DNA from: Halobellus captivus
Lineage (GTDB): Archaea; Halobacteriota; Halobacteria; Halobacteriales; Haloferacaceae
NCBI RefSeq assembly: GCF_003697845.1
Contig: NZ_RDQE01000008.1
Span: 124,001 to 188,000, forward strand
Direction of reading: 5' to 3'
Length of the DNA: 64,000 nt
Shown here: positions 59,424 through 64,000 of the stretch, piece after piece
How the letters are laid out: each line of letters starts with the position of its first letter
Numbering within the stretch: position 1 is the first letter of the stretch
Notes under the pieces: model-generated
Told to the model about the DNA's origin: nothing
The model's database searches: none
The model's input: only the letters and a program-made list of their open reading frames with translations
Position numbers and translations under genes: made by a program

Positions 59424-60446
59424 CTACTCCTCCGGGAAGATGCTCTCCGGGATGTACGCCGAGACGGTCCAGTTCGGCGCGTCCACCACCTCGCTCACCT
59501 TCAGGTCCATCGCGGCCGAACAGAGAATGTACGCCTCCCCGCGGGTGAGCCCGCGGTTCTCCGCCAGGTGGTCGATCATGTGTCGGGTCGCCTTCTTCGT
59601 CGCCTCCATCAGGTCGTCGCTGATCCCGGTCGTGCCGTACATCGGCTCGTCGCGGCCGGTCGGAGTGAACGGGCCGGTCGTCTCGAACTGCGGCTGTTCG
59701 ATCGACATGTCCGTCCGGAGGGAGAGGCGGGCGGTGACGAACATCGGCGCCTCGATCCCGGTGACGCACACCTCGCCGTCCCCCTGCGCGGCGTGACAGT
59801 CCGCCGTCGAGAAGAGCCCGCCGGCGACCTCGACGGGGAGGTACACCGTCGACCCCGCGGTCATGTGTTTCACGTCCATGTTCCCGCCCACTGACCGCGG
59901 CGGGAGCGTGTCGTGTTCGCCGTCCTCGCCCGGTGCGAGCCCGATCACGCCCGGGAAGGGGTCGAGCGGCACCTCGATCCCGTTCACGAAGCGGCCCACG
60001 TCGCCCTGGAGGTCCCAGACGTGGACGTCGGCCTCGGGGAAGTCCTCCGGCAGCAGACCGAGCCCCATCTCGCCCGGCATGAACCCGGTGTATCCCCACC
60101 CCTTGTGCTGGAAGTCGAGGAGGTCGACCTGGATGGTGTCGCCCGGCTCCGCGCCCTCGACGGCGACGGGGCCGGTGAGGGGGTGAACCGGGTCGAAGCT
60201 CACGTTCGCGAAGTCCTCGGCGGTCGACTCCGCGTCGAGCTGGCGGTCGACCGCGTCCCGGCACTCGAACCTGACCACGTCGCCGTCGTCAACCGTCAGG
60301 ATCGGGTCGAGCGAGTTGTCCCAGGCGCGGTGGACGTTCCGCTCCGCGTCCGAGAGGTGATGATCGACCGTGTACTCGCGTTTGCCGCTTCCGCCGTCGG
60401 TCCGTAGTTCGTCACTCCCGTCGTCGCCACCGTCCGTGCGTGTCAT
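59424..60446 (-). CDS. acetamidase/formamidase family protein
   Basis: The 340-residue protein has the acetamidase core: GPVAVEGAEPGDTIQVDLLD, VGGNMDVKHMTAGSTVYLPV, CHAAQGDGEVCVTGIE and LTRGEAYILCSAAMDLKVSE. The family hydrolyses short amides to release ammonia. The first 20 residues (DGGDDGSDELRTDGG) are acidic and disordered. It is convergent with the MFS gene and divergent from the PHP hydrolase. Confidence 0.88.
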   Translation of the reverse strand: MTRTDGGDDGSDELRTDGGSGKREYTVDHHLSDAERNVHRAWDNSLDPILTVDDGDVVRFECRDAVDRQLDAESTAEDFANVSFDPVHPLTGPVAVEGAEPGDTIQVDLLDFQHKGWGYTGFMPGEMGLGLLPEDFPEADVHVWDLQGDVGRFVNGIEVPLDPFPGVIGLAPGEDGEHDTLPPRSVGGNMDVKHMTAGSTVYLPVEVAGGLFSTADCHAAQGDGEVCVTGIEAPMFVTARLSLRTDMSIEQPQFETTGPFTPTGRDEPMYGTTGISDDLMEATKKATRHMIDHLAENRGLTRGEAYILCSAAMDLKVSEVVDAPNWTVSAYIPESIFPEE

Positions 60447-60565
60447 ACACTACCGGGTAGTCGCCGACCGACTTAAAATCGACCGACTCCGCACTCCTCG
60501 CGCGGTTCTCCGTCCGACGACGGAGTCACCGCAAGGTACGTGTTCCCGGCGCGCCCATCCCCGAC

Positions 60566-61360
60566 GTGTACGACTACCACGTCCACTCGACGTACTCGGA
60601 CGGGTCGTTCCTCGAAGCGATGGTCGGGGCGGCGGAGACCGCCGGCCTCGACGGGGTCGGTATCGCCGACCACTGCTCCGTGATCCCGGACGAGAGCGCG
60701 GAACGGCGGAAGCGACTCCTCGGGTTCAACCTCGATGCGACCTACGAGCGACGCCGGGAGGCGATCGGGGTCGCCCGCGAGCGCGCCGACATCTCCGTCT
60801 TCGACGCGATCGAGATGGATTACCATCCCGACCACGAGGCGACGATCGAGGCGTTCCTCTCCGAGGCCAGCTTCGACTACGCGGTCGGCAGCGTCCACGA
60901 CCTCGAAGGAGTCAACGTCCACGCGCGGTCGTACTTCTCGGAGCGCTCGGAGGGGGAACGTCGCGACCTCGTCGACCGCTACTTCGAGAAGTTGGTCGCG
61001 CTGATCGACTCCGAGCTGTTCGCGATCGCCGCGCATCCGGACCTGGTCGAGCGGAACCCGCACCTCCGCGGGTTCGCGACGAGCGAGCACTACGAACGGA
61101 CCGCGGCGGCGTTCGAGCGGTCTCGGACGGTCCCGGAGATCAACGCCGGTCGGCTGCTCGACGACTACGGCGAGTTCCACCCCGCGCCGACGTTCCTCGA
61201 CGCGCTCGTCGATCACGGCGTGGAAGTGACCGTCGGAACGGACAGCCACGACCCGGCGGAGATCGAGCCGCGGGCGGCCGGGATCCGCGAGGAACTCGCG
61301 GAGCGCGGGCTCGAGTCGGTCGAGATCGATGTCCCGACGCCGGGGACGCGGCCGGACTGA
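60566..61360 (+). CDS. PHP-domain phosphoesterase (histidinol-phosphatase-like)
   Basis: The 264-residue protein has the PHP metal motifs YDYHVHSTYSDGS (HxH), GIADHCS, the Glu of DAIEMDYHPD, AAHPDLV, and the late TVGTDSHDPAEI. It resembles HisK-type histidinol phosphatases. GTG 60566 (MYDYHVHS) is the start. No his genes are nearby, so the substrate may be another phosphate ester. Its TGA overlaps the first copy of the 50-bp repeat. Confidence 0.83.
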   Translation: MYDYHVHSTYSDGSFLEAMVGAAETAGLDGVGIADHCSVIPDESAERRKRLLGFNLDATYERRREAIGVARERADISVFDAIEMDYHPDHEATIEAFLSEASFDYAVGSVHDLEGVNVHARSYFSERSEGERRDLVDRYFEKLVALIDSELFAIAAHPDLVERNPHLRGFATSEHYERTAAAFERSRTVPEINAGRLLDDYGEFHPAPTFLDALVDHGVEVTVGTDSHDPAEIEPRAAGIREELAERGLESVEIDVPTPGTRPD

Positions 61361-61508
61361 CTTCGCTACCGCTCAGTCGAACAGCGCGAATCGGAGATTC
61401 GCTAGCCCGACTTCGCTACCGCTCAGTCGAACAGCGCGAATCGGAGATTCGCTAGCCCGACTTCGCTACCGCTCAGTCGAACGCCGGAAATCAGAGATTT
61501 CCGAGCTC
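61359..61508. repeat. 50-bp tandem repeat with covarying hairpins
   Basis: Copies lie at 61359-61408, 61409-61458 and 61459-61508. The first two are identical (GACTTCGCTACCGCTCAGTC start). Each holds a 7-bp hairpin: GCGAATC-GGA-GATTCGC in the first two (61386-61402, 61436-61452), and GGAAATC-AGA-GATTTCC in the third (61486-61502). Two base pairs changed together, so pairing is selected. A fourth stem, GACGAGGC/GCCTCGTC (61509-61527), spans the last codons of the dehydratase gene. Confidence 0.8.
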
Positions 61509-61515
61509 GACGAGG

Positions 61516-62754
61516 CTAAGCCTCGTCGAACAACTCCTCGCCTTCGACCATGTGTTCCTCGACGGCGTCCATGTCGAGGGTGACGCCGAGGCCGGGCTCC
61601 TCGGGCACCTCGATGTAGCCGTCCTCGATGACCTCCTCCTCGACGAGGTCGCTCCACCAGCCGAGCTCGTAGGAGTGGTACTCGACGGCCAGCGAGTTCG
61701 GGATGGACGCCCCGACGTGGGCGGCCGCCATCGTCGCGACCGGGGAGGCGACGTTGTGCATCGCGACCGGCACGTAGTACTGGTTCGCCACGTCCGCGAT
61801 CTTCCGCGTCTCGCGCATCCCGCCGACCTTCGGCAGGTCGGGCGCGACGATGTCGACCGCCTGGTTCTCGATCAGCCGGCGAAGTTCGGTGACGCGGTAC
61901 CGGTTCTCGCCCACCGCGATCGGCGTGGTCGTGTTCTTCGTGACCTCCTCTTGAACCTCCAGGTTCTCCGGCGGCACGGGATCCTCGAGCCACCAGACGT
62001 CGTACTCCTCGATGGCGTCCGCCAGTCGCTTCGCGGAGCCGCCCGAGAACGTCCAGTGACAGTCGAAGGAGACGTCCGCCTCGTCCTTCACGCGTTCCGT
62101 GACTCGCTCGACGATCTCCGCCTTGTGGCGGATCTCGCCGGGACGGAGGTGGCGGTTCGCGCGGTCCTTCTCGAGACCCGACGGAACGTCGAGGTCGAAC
62201 TTGAGCGCGTCGTAGCCCAGTTCGTCGACGACGCGTTCGGCCTCGTCGGCACACGCCTCGGGGTCGGCCTCCTCCTCGGTGTGACAGTCGCAGTAGACGC
62301 GCATCCGGTCGCGGTACTTCCCGCCGAGCAGCTGGTAGGCGGGCACCTCGAGGACCTTGCCCGCGAGGTCGTGGAGCGCGACTTCGATCCCCGAGATGGC
62401 GGTGACGGTGACGCCCTCGACGGAGCCCTCGCCGGACATCTTCTGGATCAGGTGTTCGTACAGCCGGTCGATGTCGAGCGGGTTCTCGCCGACGACGAAC
62501 GGCTTCATCCGCTCGATCAGCTCGGGAACGCCCGCGCCCCAGTACGCCTCGCCGGTGCCGACCACGCCCGCGTCGGTGTAGACGCGCACGAGCGTCCACG
62601 GGAAGTTGCCGTCGACCATCGTCGTCTGGACGTCCGTGATCTCGAGGTCGCGGCCGCCGCCGCGTGACCGGGTTGCGTCCATCGTCTCGGCGGAGAGCTC
62701 ACGCATCGTGTACTCCGCGTTCGGGTCGTGAAGCGACTCGTAGTTCCTGCTCAT
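61516..62754 (-). CDS. sugar-acid dehydratase (gluconate/galactonate or xylonate type, enolase superfamily)
   Basis: The 412-residue enzyme is close to haloarchaeal gluconate dehydratase and xylonate dehydratase. It has ISGIEVALHDLAGKVLEVPAYQ, LKFDLDVPSG (KxK-equivalent region), CHWTFSGGSAKRLADAI, WWLEDPVPPENLE, APDLPKVGG and AVEYHSYELGWW. The reaction removes water from a sugar acid, feeding a semi-phosphorylative Entner-Doudoroff-type route. Which sugar acid is uncertain. The start MSRNYESLHDPNAEYTMREL is typical of the family. Confidence 0.82.
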   Translation of the reverse strand: MSRNYESLHDPNAEYTMRELSAETMDATRSRGGGRDLEITDVQTTMVDGNFPWTLVRVYTDAGVVGTGEAYWGAGVPELIERMKPFVVGENPLDIDRLYEHLIQKMSGEGSVEGVTVTAISGIEVALHDLAGKVLEVPAYQLLGGKYRDRMRVYCDCHTEEEADPEACADEAERVVDELGYDALKFDLDVPSGLEKDRANRHLRPGEIRHKAEIVERVTERVKDEADVSFDCHWTFSGGSAKRLADAIEEYDVWWLEDPVPPENLEVQEEVTKNTTTPIAVGENRYRVTELRRLIENQAVDIVAPDLPKVGGMRETRKIADVANQYYVPVAMHNVASPVATMAAAHVGASIPNSLAVEYHSYELGWWSDLVEEEVIEDGYIEVPEEPGLGVTLDMDAVEEHMVEGEELFDEA

Positions 62755-62840
62755 ACCGAGACGTTAATTCGGATCACAGTAAGCGTTTATGCTCGGATCC
62801 GATGCGAGCGTTTTCCTTGACCCCCCTCGAACGGGGTGGC

Positions 62841-63296
62841 ATGGTCGAAGTAACCGATTCGCTCACCTGTCTGTTCACCGCCGAACTGGAGACCGACGAC
62901 GAGGACCGATACGTGATCTCGGTGCCGAAACGCGAGGTCGAACACGAGTCCGTGGCCGTCGGCGGGACGTACCGGATCGCGATGATCGATCGCGACGGGC
63001 GGGAAGCCGACGATGGGACTCGAACGCGGACTTCGAAGGGATCGAGCGGTCCCGCTCGATCCGCCGACGGAAACGCCGGATCCGGAACGAACCACGCCGC
63101 CTCCGGCCCACCCGTCGAGGAGGGGGAGGTCCGCGAGGTGACCATCGAGACGCTCGGCGACAAGGGCGACGGCATCGCCAAGATCGAGCGTGGCTACGTC
63201 GTCATCGTCCCCGACGCCGAGCTCGGCGACGAGGTCACCGTGGAGATCACGAGCGTCCGCGAGAACGTCTCGTTCGCGTCCGTCCTCGCGGAGTAA
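62841..63296 (+). CDS. TRAM domain protein
   Basis: The 151-residue protein ends with a TRAM domain (VEEGEVREVTIETLGDKG, DGIAKIERGYVVIVPDAELG, DEVTVEITSVRENVSFASVL). TRAM domains bind RNA and tRNA and are common in small haloarchaeal proteins that may act as RNA chaperones. The first 60 residues form a separate beta-rich part (LTCLFTAELETDDEDRYVIS), joined by a Ser/Gly/Thr linker. ATG 62841 is used. It diverges from the dehydratase gene. Confidence 0.8.
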   Translation: MVEVTDSLTCLFTAELETDDEDRYVISVPKREVEHESVAVGGTYRIAMIDRDGREADDGTRTRTSKGSSGPARSADGNAGSGTNHAASGPPVEEGEVREVTIETLGDKGDGIAKIERGYVVIVPDAELGDEVTVEITSVRENVSFASVLAE

Positions 63297-63344
63297 CGTC
63301 TCCTCGACGTCGGGAATGACGACACGCTAAGGGGTGACGACACG

Positions 63345-64000
63345 CTAGGACAACAGCTGGCGGAGGTGATCGCGGGAGAAGAACGACGACGGCCGGTCCA
63401 TGTGGACGCCGATCTCGCCAGAGAGCGCCCGCAGACCGAGGTGTTGGACCGGCTCGGGAAGCGAGTAACACGCCCGGACGAGCTTCCCGAGCCGGATCTC
63501 GGTCGCCAGCTCCTCGCGCCAGCCCGCCTCGTAGTCGGCGAGCGTCGACGGGTCGGTCGGGTCGATCCGCCGGACGGCGACGTCCGCCGCGGTCATCCCG
63601 TAGAGGATCCCGCCCCCGGTGAACGGCTTCGTCTGGGCCGCGGCGTCGCCGATCAGGAAGACCCGATCGGTCGTCACGGAGTCGGGCGGCCCGATCGGGA
63701 TCGCCCCCGAACAGAAGTCCTCGGTGTCGACCTCGTAGGCGTCGGTCAACCGGTCGAACCGTGCCGACACGTCGTCGCCGGGCGGCGCGGCGAGCCCGTA
63801 CTCGACGCCGGCGTCGCCGCGCGGGATCCGCCACGCGAAGAAGCGCGGTGCGGTGAGGTGGACGTCGACGTAGTCGCGGTCGTCCGGCTCGGGATCGAAC
63901 GCGAGCACGCCGTGGAGGATCTCGTCGGGCTCGTCGATCCCGACCTCGCGGCGGACGCGCGAGGTGGGCCCGTCACAGCCCGCGACCATCCGCGCCTCGA
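63345..64000 (-). CDS. geranylgeranyl reductase-type flavoprotein, C-terminal part (cut by window edge)
   Basis: Only the last 218 or so residues are visible; the gene enters from beyond 64000. The FAD-binding motif VGADG-type appears as VAGCDGPTSRVRREVG, followed by GDAAAQTKPFTGGGILYGM, the hallmark of geranylgeranyl reductase-family proteins. These saturate isoprenoid chains of archaeal lipids or menaquinone tails. The Rossmann N-terminus is missing only because of the window. Link to menA is possible but not shown. Confidence 0.78.
   Translation of the reverse strand, partial: EARMVAGCDGPTSRVRREVGIDEPDEILHGVLAFDPEPDDRDYVDVHLTAPRFFAWRIPRGDAGVEYGLAAPPGDDVSARFDRLTDAYEVDTEDFCSGAIPIGPPDSVTTDRVFLIGDAAAQTKPFTGGGILYGMTAADVAVRRIDPTDPSTLADYEAGWREELATEIRLGKLVRACYSLPEPVQHLGLRALSGEIGVHMDRPSSFFSRDHLRQLLS

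Noticed and set aside
61359-61508. CRISPR array
   Set aside because: The 50-bp units are directly adjacent, with no unique spacers and no cas genes.

Overview
The window comes from a haloarchaeon, probably a Halorubrum-like member of the Haloferacales. The evidence is the GC-rich sequence, strongly acidic proteins, many leaderless starts with a TATA box about 27 bases upstream, twin-arginine lipoproteins, and families such as DUF7344-type regulators, DacZ, UPF0212 and HVO_0649-like zinc fingers. It is chromosomal in character. I found no tRNA, rRNA, CRISPR array, transposase or integrase.

Layout. 1-5660: N-terminal half of a Dna2-type nuclease/helicase (cut by the window edge), small conserved proteins, and menA-menC for menaquinone. 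5858-14205: the branched-chain amino acid locus leuA, then ilvB-ilvN-ilvC-leuC-leuD-leuB. leuA has a 5' frameshift. ilvB has a long leader that encodes a Val/Ala/Ile-rich 24-residue peptide whose stop codon lies in the loop of a perfect hairpin, which looks like an attenuator. 14278-18382: UPF0212, an XRE-CBS regulator behind a perfect operator palindrome, small proteins, and a siroheme nitrite/sulfite reductase. 18413-26499: a frameshifted lipoprotein, a DUF3267-like membrane protein, a PqqB-like metallohydrolase, and nosD-nosF-nosY plus nosL without nosZ in view. 26543-29329: a Cys/Met-metabolism PLP enzyme and a photolyase.

29427-41233 is the most unusual part. Nine genes on the minus strand (31744-40193) encode five paralogous twin-arginine, SipW-type secreted proteins of the TasA/camelysin kind, a SipW-like signal peptidase, a further TasA-like protein with a Thr/Asp-rich stalk, and two tiny translationally overlapping ORFs. 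Three of the paralogs carry different extra modules (a Cys-rich unknown domain, a von Willebrand A domain, a C-terminal beta-rich domain) at three different positions. The leaders of two paralogs contain a repeated RNA fold that copies a tRNA T-arm plus acceptor stem. Four DUF7344-type membrane-anchored winged-helix regulators flank the block. I read it as a modular surface-fibre or pilus system with its own processing enzyme and regulators.

41495-64000: ordinary haloarchaeal genes, including an MrfA-type helicase, an MscS channel overlapping the c-di-AMP synthase dacZ, an aldo/keto reductase, two MFS carriers, a glucosyl-3-phosphoglycerate synthase-like enzyme, a winged-helix/DICT pair, cysteine synthase, a MOSC protein, a DUF3179 lipoprotein, acetamidase, a PHP hydrolase, a sugar-acid dehydratase, a TRAM protein and a truncated geranylgeranyl-reductase-type flavoprotein. 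A 50-bp tandem repeat with covarying hairpins lies between the convergent PHP and dehydratase genes.

Gene calls rest on reading translations and motifs by eye. No database search was run.
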